Assembly: GCF_001279585.1 (NCBI RefSeq)
Contig: NZ_LGEC01000016.1
Location: forward strand, 186,001 to 250,000
Length of the DNA: 64,000 bases
Reading direction: 5' to 3'
From: Nocardiopsis sp. NRRL B-16309
Lineage (GTDB): Bacteria; Actinomycetota; Actinomycetes; Streptosporangiales; Streptosporangiaceae
Numbering within the stretch: the stretch's first letter is position 1; every line of letters begins with the position of its first letter. Positions 24,243 to 33,574 of this stretch are shown here, piece after piece. The notes below the pieces were generated by a model, which searched no databases, was not told the origin of the DNA, and was given only the letters and a program-made list of their open reading frames with translations. The translations under genes and the position numbers were made by a program.

Positions 24243-25034
24243 ATGCCGGGAAGAATCCAGTCCATCGAACGCGCGGCCGCCATCCTGCGCCTGCTGGCGA
24301 GCGGCGCCAGAGGGCTGAGCCTCGCGGAGATCTCCCGGTCGCTCGAACTCCCCAAGGGCACCGCCCTGGGCATCCTGCGCACGCTCCAGCACGTGGGCTT
24401 CGTCGAACAGGATCCCGAGTCCGGCCACTACCGGCTCGGCGGCGGCATGCTGAGCCTGGGCACGCGCTACCTGGACGGCAACGAGCTGCGCACACGGGCT
24501 CTGAACTGGGCGGACACCCTCGCCTCACGGAGCGGGGAGAGCGTGCGGATCGGCACCCTGCACAAGCGGCAGGTCCTGATCGTGCACCACGTGTTCCGGC
24601 CCGACTCCTCCGCCCAGACCCTGGACGTGGGGACGCTCCTGCCGCTGCACGCGACCGCCATCGGCAAGGCCCTCATGGCCTTCGACCCGCTGGCCGTGCC
24701 CGACGAGGACCCCGCGACCGCCGACGACGGCGACGCCCTCACCCTGACCTCCTTCACCCGCCACACCGTCACCTCCCCCGCCACCCTGGAACAGCAGCTG
24801 GTCGAGGTACGCGACAGCGGCTGGGCCTGGGAGGTCGAGGAGCTGGTGGAGGGCGAGGTGTCGATCGCCGCGCCCATCCGCGACCGGCGCGGGGTGACCG
24901 TGGGCGCGATCGGGGTACGCGGCGCCGTGGAGCGCCTGGCCAGCTCCGAGGGCAAGCCCGACATGGAACAGGTGTCCTACGTGCGCGACGCCGCGCGCGC
25001 CATCTCCCGCGAGCTGGGCGTCACGCCCTACTGA
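24243..25034 (+). CDS. gylR: IclR-family regulator of the glycerol genes (GylR-like)
   Basis: A 263-residue IclR-type regulator. The N-terminal winged helix (about 5-60) contains SLAEISRSLELPKGTALGILRTL. The C-terminal effector domain (about 85-255) has LPLHATAIGKALMAF and VSIAAPIRDRRGVTVGAIGV, both standard IclR features. In Streptomyces the glycerol operon is controlled by the IclR protein GylR; the position directly upstream of glpK makes this the equivalent, probably responding to glycerol 3-phosphate. The promoter holds a CATTGTCGTACTA motif that recurs at glpK and glpD. Start ATG has no strong Shine-Dalgarno. Confidence 0.87.
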   Translation: MPGRIQSIERAAAILRLLASGARGLSLAEISRSLELPKGTALGILRTLQHVGFVEQDPESGHYRLGGGMLSLGTRYLDGNELRTRALNWADTLASRSGESVRIGTLHKRQVLIVHHVFRPDSSAQTLDVGTLLPLHATAIGKALMAFDPLAVPDEDPATADDGDALTLTSFTRHTVTSPATLEQQLVEVRDSGWAWEVEELVEGEVSIAAPIRDRRGVTVGAIGVRGAVERLASSEGKPDMEQVSYVRDAARAISRELGVTPY

Positions 25035-25094
25035 ACCCGCCCCTGCCTGCCCTCTGACCAGGGGGTTCGCTCGGCGTGCGCCAGTAACGACGAG

Positions 25095-25119
25095 GAAGGC
25101 CCCGTCTGCCAGGCGCCCG
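25095..25119. repeat. 25-bp direct repeat, copy 1
   Basis: Identical to 25233-25257. The unit begins GAAGGCCCCGTCTGCC and ends AGGCGCCCG. The two copies are 138 bp apart and share a further 14-bp repeat between them, suggesting an old local duplication. Confidence 0.7.
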
Positions 25120-25232
25120 GGCCGAAGCGAGGAACGAGCGAAGGCCAAGGCAAGCACAAGTGAGGGCGCCGACGGGTCCTGGAGTGGCTGGAGGTGGGTC
25201 CGCGAGGAACGAGCGGGCACACCGGAAGACGC

Positions 25233-25257
25233 GAAGGCCCCGTCTGCCAGGCGCCCG
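25233..25257. repeat. 25-bp direct repeat, copy 2
   Basis: Second identical copy of the 25095-25119 unit, located upstream of the glpK promoter. Confidence 0.7.
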
Positions 25258-25440
25258 AACCCGGTTCACAGCGGTTCACCGGAATTATCACGCACCCCTC
25301 GCCGGAGTGGTGCGCTTCCTCGCCCTGCCCGGCTCTGGAAGCGTGATGGACGGTCGCACAGTGACCCACGCGACACGATTGCGTCACGCGGCCTTGACAT
25401 GGGAAGGAAAGACGGATGAAACTAGCGCCTAATCGTGCGT

Positions 25441-25453
25441 CAATGTCGTACAT
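25441..25453. promoter_or_regulatory. GylR-type motif upstream of glpK
   Basis: CAATGTCGTACAT matches the gylR-promoter 13-mer at 10 of 13 positions and keeps the core TGTCGTA. It contains a small palindrome ATGT-CGT-ACAT. It lies 41 nt after a -35-like TTGACA (25394). Confidence 0.45.
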
Positions 25454-25590
25454 CGTGCGGAGTTGAGAAGGGTTCACACGTCAGCGGCCCACCGGAGCCG
25501 GTCTCGCGTACACGAGACCGCACCCGGACACCGCGACACCCTCCCCGTCCGCCACCCACCCAGAGCCGTTCACCTGAAGGCGAGCACCCG

Positions 25591-27090
<1,500 letters not shown>

Positions 27091-27134
27091 CCGGGGAGTC
27101 TTCCCCTCCACATCAACCGCGGCCCAGGGGTGCT

Positions 27135-27191
27135 GGGCGTGTTCCGTGGATGCTGCCCGCGCAGGCGGGCGAGTATCCGCGGGACACGCCC
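27135..27191. repeat. Structured intergenic element, copy 1 (glpK-glpF spacer)
   Basis: 57 bp with outer arms GGGCGTGT / ACACGCCC, extended imperfectly through TCCGTGGAT / ATCCGCGGG, and an inner GCCCGC/GCGGGC hairpin. The same arms recur at 45162-45243 and 56021-56079. It could stabilise or attenuate the glpK-glpF transcript, or be a REP-like dispersed repeat. Confidence 0.65.
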
Positions 27192-27357
27192 AAGGTGCCA
27201 CCTGGAACCCCTGGGCGCGGTCCCGGGGCACGACGCGTGCCCCCTTCCATCCCCATCATGTGACGGGTGGGTCCGGTTATGCCCGTGTCCGGCAGTCCCT
27301 CGCCGGCACGGCCGGTCCTCCCGTGACCCGGCTGCCCCAGAAGGGGCGGAGGTCCCC

Positions 27358-28107
27358 ATGGTCTACCTGGCAGAGTTCGTCGGTACGGCGATCCTGATCC
27401 TGCTCGGCGGCGGTGTCGTCGCCGGCGTCGTCCTGGCCAAGTCCAAGGCGGAGAACGCCGGCTGGATCGTCATCACGTTCGGCTGGGGTATGGCGGTCGC
27501 GATGGCCGTCTACGTCGTCGGCACCACCAGCGGCGCCCACATCAACCCCGCCGTCACCATCAGCCTCGCCAGTATCGGCGAGTTCGACTGGGCCCTGGTG
27601 CCCGGCTACATCGCGGCCCAGGTCGCCGGCGCCTTCACCGGCGCGGTCCTGGTCTACCTGGCCTACTTCGCGCACTGGAAGCACACCGACGACGCCGACG
27701 CCAAGCTCGCCGTCTTCAGCACCGCGCCCGCCGTGCGCAATCCCGTCGCCAACGTCGCCACCGAGGTCATCGGCACCGCCATGCTGGTCCTGGGCATCCT
27801 GGGCATCAACGCGAACTCCGAGTACGTCTCCAACGGCGACGTGGACCTGTCCAGCCTGTTCGCCACCGGTCTCGCCCCGCTGCTGGTCGGTCTGCTGGTG
27901 CTGGGCATCGGCCTCTCCCTCGGCGGCCCGACCGGGTACGCGATCAACCCGGCCCGCGACCTGGGCCCGCGCATCGCGCACGCGCTGCTGCCCATCCCGG
28001 GCAAGGGCTCCTCGGACTGGGGCTACGCCTGGATCCCGGTCGTCGCCCCGATCGTCGGCGGTGTCATCGGCGCCTGGATCTGGCGGCTCACCGGTTTCGG
28101 CGCCTGA
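27358..28107 (+). CDS. glpF: Glycerol uptake facilitator (aquaglyceroporin)
   Basis: A 249-residue MIP-family channel with six predicted transmembrane helices and two half-helices. The two NPA boxes are present: GAHINPAVT and YAINPARDLGPR. The Arg after the second box and the Asp next to it (NPARD) are typical of glycerol-conducting members. It lets glycerol cross the membrane by facilitated diffusion; GlpK then traps it. ATG at 27358 is preceded by GGCGGAGG. It lies 267 nt after glpK, separated by a structured repeat, and is followed by a very strong terminator. Confidence 0.95.
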   Translation: MVYLAEFVGTAILILLGGGVVAGVVLAKSKAENAGWIVITFGWGMAVAMAVYVVGTTSGAHINPAVTISLASIGEFDWALVPGYIAAQVAGAFTGAVLVYLAYFAHWKHTDDADAKLAVFSTAPAVRNPVANVATEVIGTAMLVLGILGINANSEYVSNGDVDLSSLFATGLAPLLVGLLVLGIGLSLGGPTGYAINPARDLGPRIAHALLPIPGKGSSDWGYAWIPVVAPIVGGVIGAWIWRLTGFGA

Positions 28108-28160
28108 TCCCGGCAGCGGTCCCACGCGAGGGGCCCACGGGGTTGCGCGCGAGGCCGCCA

Positions 28161-28209
28161 GACACGGCGAGGGGCGTCCGGCACTGTGCCGGGCGCCCCT
28201 CGCCGTGTC
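28161..28209. terminator. Very strong terminator after glpF
   Basis: 24-bp arms with one G-U pair (left arm starts GACACGGCGAGGGGCG, right arm ends CGCCCCTCGCCGTGTC) and a one-base centre. Confidence 0.85.
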
Positions 28210-28248
28210 CGACCGCGGAGCGGGCGCACGCACCCCCCGAACCAAGTT

Positions 28249-28259
28249 CGACAATGCCG
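28249..28259. promoter_or_regulatory. Inverted GylR-type motif upstream of glpD
   Basis: CGACAATGCCG is the exact reverse complement of CGGCATTGTCG found at 28384-28394. The two face each other about 125 bp apart. Confidence 0.45.
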
Positions 28260-28383
28260 CACAACGTGAGCAGACAGTAGCCACTCAGGCAACGACAACC
28301 ACATGGGGTAACGAAAACCTCGAACTCGGATTCGATCTTCGGAACTTCCACCACCAGAGATGCGGCCGATCTTCACTGTCGTT

Positions 28384-28399
28384 CGGCATTGTCGTATTA
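28384..28399. promoter_or_regulatory. GylR-type motif at the glpD promoter
   Basis: CGGCATTGTCGTATTA; its last 13 bases match the gylR-promoter motif CATTGTCGTACTA with a single change. Confidence 0.55.
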
Positions 28400-28487
28400 T
28401 GCAGTGGACATGCCCCTGAAACGTGGAGCCCCTTCAGGTGACCGCGCGGATCCCCGCCATCCCTCCCGATCGGTTGGAGCACCAGCC

Positions 28488-30056
28488 ATGACAGTCAGAG
28501 CCCACCAGAACGACATCACCTCCTCGCGCGCGCACACGCGCGAGGAGCTCACGCGAGGCACCTTCGACCTCCTCGTGATCGGCGGCGGCATCCTCGGCAC
28601 CTCCGTCGCCTGGACCGCCACCCAGGCCGGCCTGCGCGTGGCCATGGTCGACTCCGGGGACTTCGCCGGGGCGACGTCGAGCGCCTCCTCCAAGCTGGTC
28701 CACGGCGGCCTGCGCTACCTCCAGACGGGCAACGTGCGCCTGGTCGCGGAGAACCACAAGGAGCGCCGCTCCCTCGCCTCCGACGTGGCGCCCCACCTGG
28801 TCAACCCGATGCCGTTCCTGGTCCCCATCTACAAGGACGGCCCCCACGGCGCCGCCAAGATGGGCGCGGGGGTGTTCCTGTACTCGGCGCTGTCGGCGTT
28901 CGGCGACGGCATGGGCCGCCTGCTCTCCCCCGCCCAGGCCCACCGCCTGGCCCCGGGCCTGCGCACCGACGGACTGAAGTCGGTGGCGGCCTACAGCGAC
29001 CACCAGATGAACGACAGCCGCATGGCCGTGATGAGCGTACGTGCCGCGGTGGACGCCGGCGCGGTCGTCCTCAACCACGCCGAGGTCGTGGGGCTGCGCA
29101 GCACGCGCGGCCGGATCACCGGCGCCGACCTGCGCGACCGCGTCGGCGGGCAGGAGTTCGGGATCGACGCGCGCCTGGTCCTCAACGCGACCGGCCCCTG
29201 GGTCGACCGCCTGCGCCGCCTGGAGGACCCGGACGCCGCGCCCAGCGTCCGCCTGTCCAAGGGCGCCCACCTGGTCCTCAAGACGCCGGAGCCGTGGCGC
29301 GCCGCGCTGACGATCCCCGTCGACAAGTACCGCGTCTCCTTCGCCATCCCGTGGGAGGGCCGCCTGCTCCTGGGCACCACGGACGAGGAGTTCACCGGCG
29401 ACCCCGCCGACGTCGGCGTCGTGCAGTCCGACATCGACCAGATCCTGGGCGAGGCCGCGCTGGGCATCGACGCGCCCTACCTCGACCCGGCCCACATCAG
29501 CTACTCGTTCGCGGGCCTGCGCGTGCTGCCCGGCGGCCCCGGAGCCAGCAGCACCGCCAAGCGGGAGACCGTGGTCACCCAGGGCCGCGGCGGCATGCTG
29601 TCCGTCGCGGGCGGCAAGTGGACCACCTACCGCCACATCGGCCGAACCGTCCTGGAGGAGCTGCGCCGGGTCTCGGCCGTGCCGCTGGCCGAGGACATGG
29701 CCGACCCGCTGCGCACCGTCCCGCTGCCCGGCCTGGCCAGTCCCGACGCGGTGGCCCAGCGCATCATCATCGACCGCGACCCGGGCGCGCGGATGGACCC
29801 GCTGGTCGCGCGGCACCTGGCCTCGCACTACGGGAACCTGGCCCTGGACATCGCGGCCCTGGTCCGCGAACAGCCGGAACTGGGCGAGCGCGTGCACCCC
29901 GACGGGCCCGACATCTGGGCCCAGGTGGTGTTCGCCCGCGACCACGAGTGGGCGGTGACCGCCGACGACGTCCTGCGCCGCCGCACCACAGTGACCGTGC
30001 GCGGCCTGGACACGCCCGAGGTGCGCCGGCGCACCGAGGAACTGCTCCAGGGCTGA
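28488..30056 (+). CDS. glpD: Aerobic glycerol-3-phosphate dehydrogenase
   Basis: A 522-residue FAD flavoprotein of the GlpD family. The dinucleotide-binding motif is LLVIGGGILGTSVAWTA, followed by ATSSASSKLVHGGLRYLQ, which is diagnostic for GlpD, then NATGPWVD, KGAHLVL, GTTDEEF and GGKWTTYRHIG. It oxidises glycerol 3-phosphate to DHAP and passes electrons to quinone at the membrane. ATG 28488 has GGAG upstream; an in-frame upstream start exists but the extra residues are not family-like. It is separated from glpF by a terminator and has its own GylR-type motif. Confidence 0.95.
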   Translation: MTVRAHQNDITSSRAHTREELTRGTFDLLVIGGGILGTSVAWTATQAGLRVAMVDSGDFAGATSSASSKLVHGGLRYLQTGNVRLVAENHKERRSLASDVAPHLVNPMPFLVPIYKDGPHGAAKMGAGVFLYSALSAFGDGMGRLLSPAQAHRLAPGLRTDGLKSVAAYSDHQMNDSRMAVMSVRAAVDAGAVVLNHAEVVGLRSTRGRITGADLRDRVGGQEFGIDARLVLNATGPWVDRLRRLEDPDAAPSVRLSKGAHLVLKTPEPWRAALTIPVDKYRVSFAIPWEGRLLLGTTDEEFTGDPADVGVVQSDIDQILGEAALGIDAPYLDPAHISYSFAGLRVLPGGPGASSTAKRETVVTQGRGGMLSVAGGKWTTYRHIGRTVLEELRRVSAVPLAEDMADPLRTVPLPGLASPDAVAQRIIIDRDPGARMDPLVARHLASHYGNLALDIAALVREQPELGERVHPDGPDIWAQVVFARDHEWAVTADDVLRRRTTVTVRGLDTPEVRRRTEELLQG

Positions 30057-30065
30057 GCGCCCCGC

Positions 30066-30088
30066 GGGCGCGGACCCCGTCCGCGCCC
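30066..30088. terminator. Terminator after glpD
   Basis: 10-bp arms GGGCGCGGAC / GTCCGCGCCC with a 3-nt loop, 10 nt after the glpD stop. Confidence 0.7.
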
Positions 30089-30122
30089 GCCCGGGCGAGC
30101 GGAAGGGTCCGCACACACGAGA

Positions 30123-30155
30123 GCGCCCCCGGAAGGAAGAACCTTCCGGGGGCGC
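30123..30155. terminator. Terminator after the cold-shock gene
   Basis: 14-bp arms GCGCCCCCGGAAGG / CCTTCCGGGGGCGC with loop AAGAA, between the convergent glpD and cspA genes. Confidence 0.8.
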
Positions 30156-30174
30156 CCTACGACGTGTCTACGTC

Positions 30175-30378
30175 TTAGATCGCGACGACGTTCTCGGCCT
30201 GCGGGCCGCGGGTGCCGGCGACGACGTCGAACTCCACGCGCTGGTTCTCCTCCAGGTTACGGAAGCCCGTGCCCTGGATCGCGCTGTAGTGAACGAAGGC
30301 GTCGGGGCCACCGTCGTCGGGGGAGATGAAGCCGAAGCCCTTCTCGCCGTTGAACCACTTCACAGTTCCCTGAGCCAT
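30175..30378 (-). CDS. cspA: Cold-shock protein, CspA family
   Basis: A 67-residue single cold-shock domain. Both RNA-binding motifs are present: KGFGFIS (RNP1) and DAFVHYSAI (RNP2 variant), within MAQGTVKWFNGEKGFG. It binds single-stranded nucleic acid and acts as an RNA chaperone in the cytoplasm. AAGGAG precedes the ATG. The upstream A+T-richer region (30379-30560) is long enough for the extended 5' leader usual in cold-shock genes. The symbol is by family; several csp paralogues are usual in actinomycetes. Confidence 0.95.
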   Translation of the reverse strand: MAQGTVKWFNGEKGFGFISPDDGGPDAFVHYSAIQGTGFRNLEENQRVEFDVVAGTRGPQAENVVAI

Positions 30379-30795
30379 GTTTTCTCCTTCAGCTCGGTGT
30401 ACACGGACGCATACTCACACGCCCGATAATTGCCGCGAGCCGATCCATGAGAAACCGCCCGCCGGTCACAAACTCCGCGGGCAAGACACCAACTGCGAAA
30501 TTCAACGACTAACAATCACTACTGAACTTATCACAGACGAGCGCGTTGGCGAGGGCTCTGAGTGTGGCAACACGCACCACGTCCTGAGGAATACGGTCGG
30601 TCCGCGCGGGAAACCCCTGTGACGCCTGGGATCGACACCCGCTCGCCACCCTCCGCTCACGCGGAAGCCGCCCGCGTGTCGTCCACGGGCGGCGGAACGG
30701 GCGGCGCGGAGAGGGTCCAGTCCTCCGTCGGGGGGCGAACCAGGAGGTCGTGGACCCTCCCTCTCCGGGCCGGGCACGGTGCGGCGCGACGGGCC
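30379..30795. other. Intergenic region: cspA leader and sugar-ABC terminator
   Basis: 417 bases. 30379-30560 is A+T-richer and probably holds the cspA promoter and leader. 30708-30766 holds a terminator-like hairpin for the importer operon. No gene seen. Confidence 0.6.
30708..30766. terminator. Terminator of the sugar importer operon
   Basis: Arms GGAGAGGGTCCA (30708-30719) and TGGACCCTCCCTCTCC (30751-30766), with an inner CCTCC/GGAGG pairing. Located downstream of the last ATPase gene on the minus strand. Confidence 0.6.
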
Positions 30796-31707
30796 TCAGC
30801 CCTGGTCGATCCCGACGAAGTGGCCTTCCTCGGCTTCGAGCAGGGGGGCGGAGTCGTCGTCCTCCGCGACCGTCGGCAGCGTCACGTCCTCCGGCGGATT
30901 GGCCGCCAGCTCCGCGTCGACCTCCGCCCACGTGCGGTGCAGCTGCGGCACGCAGGACAGCAGGTGGCGGCTGTAGGGGTGCAGCGGGTTGTCGAACACC
31001 CGCAGCGTGGGACCCATCTCCGCGATGGCGCCCTTGCGCAGGATCACCGACGTGTCGCTGACGTAGTTGCCCAGCGACAGGTCGTGGGTGACGAACAGGA
31101 TGCCGAGTCCGCGCTCCTTGAGATCGCCGAGCAGGTTGAGCACGTCGATCCGGGTGGAGGCGTCCAGCATGCTGATGATCTCGTCGGCGACCAGCAGCTT
31201 GATGTCCAGCAGCAGCGCCCGAGCGATCAGCAGGCGCTGGAGCTGGCCGCCGCTGAGCTGGTGCGGGTACTTGTTGAGGACGTTCTCCGGGTCCAGGCGC
31301 ACGGTGCCCACCGCCGCCAGGACCTTGTCCCTCCAGTCCGCGTCCGAGACACCGGGGAAGTAGGAGCTGCGGATCATCTCGAAGACCCGGTCGGCCTTGA
31401 AGATGGGGTTGAAGCAGCTGAACGGGTCCTGGAAGACCCCCTGCACCTTCCGGTAGTACTCCTTGCGGGCGGCGAACCCCTTGATCGTGGTGATGTCGGT
31501 GCCTTCGACGGTGATCCGGCCCGACGTCGGCCTGAACAGGCCGAGGACCATCTTGCCGATGGTGCTCTTGCCGCTGCCGCTCTCACCGATGAGCGAGACG
31601 ACCTCCCCCGGCTTCACCGTCAGGCTGACGTCGCGCACGGCGCGCAGCCGCCCGCCGCCGAACGCTCCCACGCGGTACACCTTGTGCACGCGGTCGAGTT
31701 CCAGCAT
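30796..31707 (-). CDS. Oligosaccharide/peptide-type ABC transporter ATPase (second subunit)
   Basis: A 303-residue ATPase. Walker A GESGSGKS, signature LSGGQLQR, Walker B LLVADEIISMLD, H-loop VTHDLS. It is of the OppF/DppF class but lacks the C-terminal cysteine motif found in its partner. Start ATG gives MLELDRVHKVYRVG; it lies 8 nt after the stop of the partner gene. Last gene of the importer operon. With the partner ATPase it energises uptake through the two permeases; the substrate is inferred to be a beta-glucan oligosaccharide from the operators and SBP. Confidence 0.88.
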   Translation of the reverse strand: MLELDRVHKVYRVGAFGGGRLRAVRDVSLTVKPGEVVSLIGESGSGKSTIGKMVLGLFRPTSGRITVEGTDITTIKGFAARKEYYRKVQGVFQDPFSCFNPIFKADRVFEMIRSSYFPGVSDADWRDKVLAAVGTVRLDPENVLNKYPHQLSGGQLQRLLIARALLLDIKLLVADEIISMLDASTRIDVLNLLGDLKERGLGILFVTHDLSLGNYVSDTSVILRKGAIAEMGPTLRVFDNPLHPYSRHLLSCVPQLHRTWAEVDAELAANPPEDVTLPTVAEDDDSAPLLEAEEGHFVGIDQG

Positions 31708-31715
31708 GGTCTGCC

Positions 31716-32666
31716 TCACCCCGTCTTCCAGCAAGCGGCCCAGTGGCCGGGTTCGATCTCGAGCAGCGGCGGCTGTTCGTTGCACTTGGAGAAGGCCATC
31801 GGGCAGCGGTCCTTGAACCGGCAGCCCGTCGGCGGGTGGAGCAGTCCGGGCGGCGTGCCGGGAATGCCCTCCAGGCGGGTCTCCTCCGCCGTCGAGCCGA
31901 CCTCGGGCAGCGCCGAGATCAGCATCTGGGTGTAGGGGTGCTGCGGGTTGTTGATGATCGTGCTCGTGGAGGCCTTCTCCGCGATGCGGCCCGCGTACAT
32001 CACCATGATCGTGTCGGCCATCTGGTACACGAGCGAGATGTCGTGGGTCACGAACACCATGCTCTTGACGTAGCCGCGGTCGCGGAACTCCACCATCGAC
32101 TCGGCCACGGAGCGCTGGGTGGACACGTCCAGGGCCGAGGTGGCCTCGTCGGCGATCAGCAGCGACGGGTTGAGCAGGGTGGACATCACCATGACCACGC
32201 GCTGCTTCATCCCGCCCGACAGCTCGATCGGGAACCGGTTGAGCACGTCGGTGTCCAGGCCGACCAGCTCCAGCCGGCGCTCCAGCTCTTCGGCGATGTC
32301 GGCCGGACGGAGCCCGCGCGCGCGGAGCAGCTCGTTGATCATCCGCCCGATCTTGCGCGTCGGGTTGAGCGCGCTCATCGCGTACTGCGGGATCAGGGAG
32401 ATCTCGTGGTAGCGGAAGGGCACCATCGCGTCGTCGTCGGCGATGGGCAGGTCCTTGCCGTCGAGCTCGATGGAGCCGCCGACGTGGCGCATCCGCGAGT
32501 CCAGCCGGATCAGGCTCTTGCCCAGGGTGGACTTGCCGCAGCCCGACTCCCCGGCCAGGCCCATGATCTCGCCGTCGGCGAGGTCGAAGGTGACTCCGTC
32601 GAGGGCGTGGACGTCCCCGCGCAGGGTCTGGTAGTAGACCTTCAGGTCCTTGACGCGCAGGGTCAT
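31716..32666 (-). CDS. Oligosaccharide/peptide-type ABC transporter ATPase (first subunit)
   Basis: A 316-residue ATPase of the OppD/DppD class. Walker A GESGCGKS, signature LSGGMKQR, Walker B LLIADEATSALD, H-loop VTHDIS. The C-terminal extension carries the CRFKDRCPMAFSKC cysteine motif. ATG at 32666 overlaps the stop of the upstream permease (TGATG), so translation is coupled. A longer in-frame reading upstream overlaps the permease gene and was rejected. Confidence 0.88.
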   Translation of the reverse strand: MTLRVKDLKVYYQTLRGDVHALDGVTFDLADGEIMGLAGESGCGKSTLGKSLIRLDSRMRHVGGSIELDGKDLPIADDDAMVPFRYHEISLIPQYAMSALNPTRKIGRMINELLRARGLRPADIAEELERRLELVGLDTDVLNRFPIELSGGMKQRVVMVMSTLLNPSLLIADEATSALDVSTQRSVAESMVEFRDRGYVKSMVFVTHDISLVYQMADTIMVMYAGRIAEKASTSTIINNPQHPYTQMLISALPEVGSTAEETRLEGIPGTPPGLLHPPTGCRFKDRCPMAFSKCNEQPPLLEIEPGHWAACWKTG

Positions 32667-33574
32667 CACAGCTCCCGCAGCTTGGGGTTGAACACTTCGT
32701 CCAGACCCACGTTGAGGATGTACAGAGAACCGACGAGCGTGGTGATGCCGAGGCCGGGCGGGATGAACCACCACCACATCTGCAGCTGCAGCGCGCTCCA
32801 GGCCACCGCGCTCTCCAGCATCAGTCCGAGCGAGACGCCGTTGGTGGGGCCGAGGCCGATGAAGTCCAGGCCGGCGGCGATGAGGATCGCGCTGCCGAAG
32901 AGCAGGATGAAGGTCATCACCAGGTAGGAGCTCATGTTCGGAGCGACCTCGGTGGTGATGATCCGCCACGTGCGGCGTCCGCTCAGCCGGGCGAGGTCGA
33001 CGAAGTCGCGGGTCGCCAGGGAGAGCGTCTGGGAGCGCACGGCGCGCGCGGCCCACGGCCACGACGTCAGTCCGATGAACAGGCCCTGGACGAACACTCC
33101 GCGCGCGTCGAGGTAGGCCACGGCCACGATCAGGACGACCATGGCGGGCAGCACCAGGACCACGTTGGTGATCATGTTGAGGACCTCGTCGATGATCCCG
33201 CCCTTGTACCCGGCCACGAAGCCGATGGCGGTGCCGATGACGAACGCGACGCCGCCGCCGAACACGCCGATCAGGAACGTGGAGCGCAGGCCGTAGACGA
33301 ACTGGGCCCAGATGTCCTGGCCGAAGCTCGTCGTGCCCAGCCAGTACTCGCCGTTGGGCGGCTCGCTCTGCGGCCCGACGTAGGCGTTGGGGTCGTCACC
33401 GACGAAGAAGGGGCCGATGAGCCCGATGAACAGGAGGGTGAGGACGATGCCCGACCCGATGAGGAGCTTGGGGTTGCGCCGTGCGAAGTGCAGGGTCTCG
33501 GAGAACCTGCGCTCCGCGGCCGGTTCGGGGGCAGGCGCCTTGTCGGCGCCCGTGGCGCCCGCGACGTCGGTCAT
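32666..33574 (-). CDS. ABC transporter permease, DppC type (sugar importer)
   Basis: A 302-residue membrane permease. N-terminal cytoplasmic stretch, first helix LLIGSGIVLTLLFIGLIGPF, periplasmic-side loop with GEYWLGTTSFGQDIWAQ as in DppC-type permeases of oligosaccharide systems, then five more helices. EAA-type loop near LARLSGRRTWRIITTEVAPN. Start ATG 33574 overlaps the stop of the DppB-type gene (ATGA). Confidence 0.88.
   Translation of the reverse strand: MTDVAGATGADKAPAPEPAAERRFSETLHFARRNPKLLIGSGIVLTLLFIGLIGPFFVGDDPNAYVGPQSEPPNGEYWLGTTSFGQDIWAQFVYGLRSTFLIGVFGGGVAFVIGTAIGFVAGYKGGIIDEVLNMITNVVLVLPAMVVLIVAVAYLDARGVFVQGLFIGLTSWPWAARAVRSQTLSLATRDFVDLARLSGRRTWRIITTEVAPNMSSYLVMTFILLFGSAILIAAGLDFIGLGPTNGVSLGLMLESAVAWSALQLQMWWWFIPPGLGITTLVGSLYILNVGLDEVFNPKLREL

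Larger units (their letters stand above)
25035..25590. other. Long leader region between gylR and glpK
   Basis: 556 bases without a gene. It contains a 25-bp direct repeat (25095-25119, 25233-25257), a 14-bp repeat GCGAGGAACGAGCG (25127-25140, 25202-25215), a -35-like TTGACA at 25394-25399 and a GylR-type motif at 25441-25453. Short readings here lack protein-like codon patterns. Confidence 0.6.
28108..28487. other. glpF-glpD intergenic region
   Basis: 380 bases: terminator at 28161-28209, an inverted GylR-type motif at 28249-28259, an A+T-richer stretch, then the direct GylR-type motif at 28384-28399. This shows glpD has its own GylR-controlled promoter. No gene seen. Confidence 0.6.

Noticed and set aside
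25160..25432. 90-codon + strand frame in the gylR-glpK leader
   Set aside because: Codon positions lack the GC bias of true genes here, no domain, and it covers repeats and the promoter region.
25435..25590. Upstream in-frame start for glycerol kinase
   Set aside because: The added residues (many prolines and arginines) do not resemble GlpK, and the region holds a GylR-type operator; ATG 25591 matches the family start.
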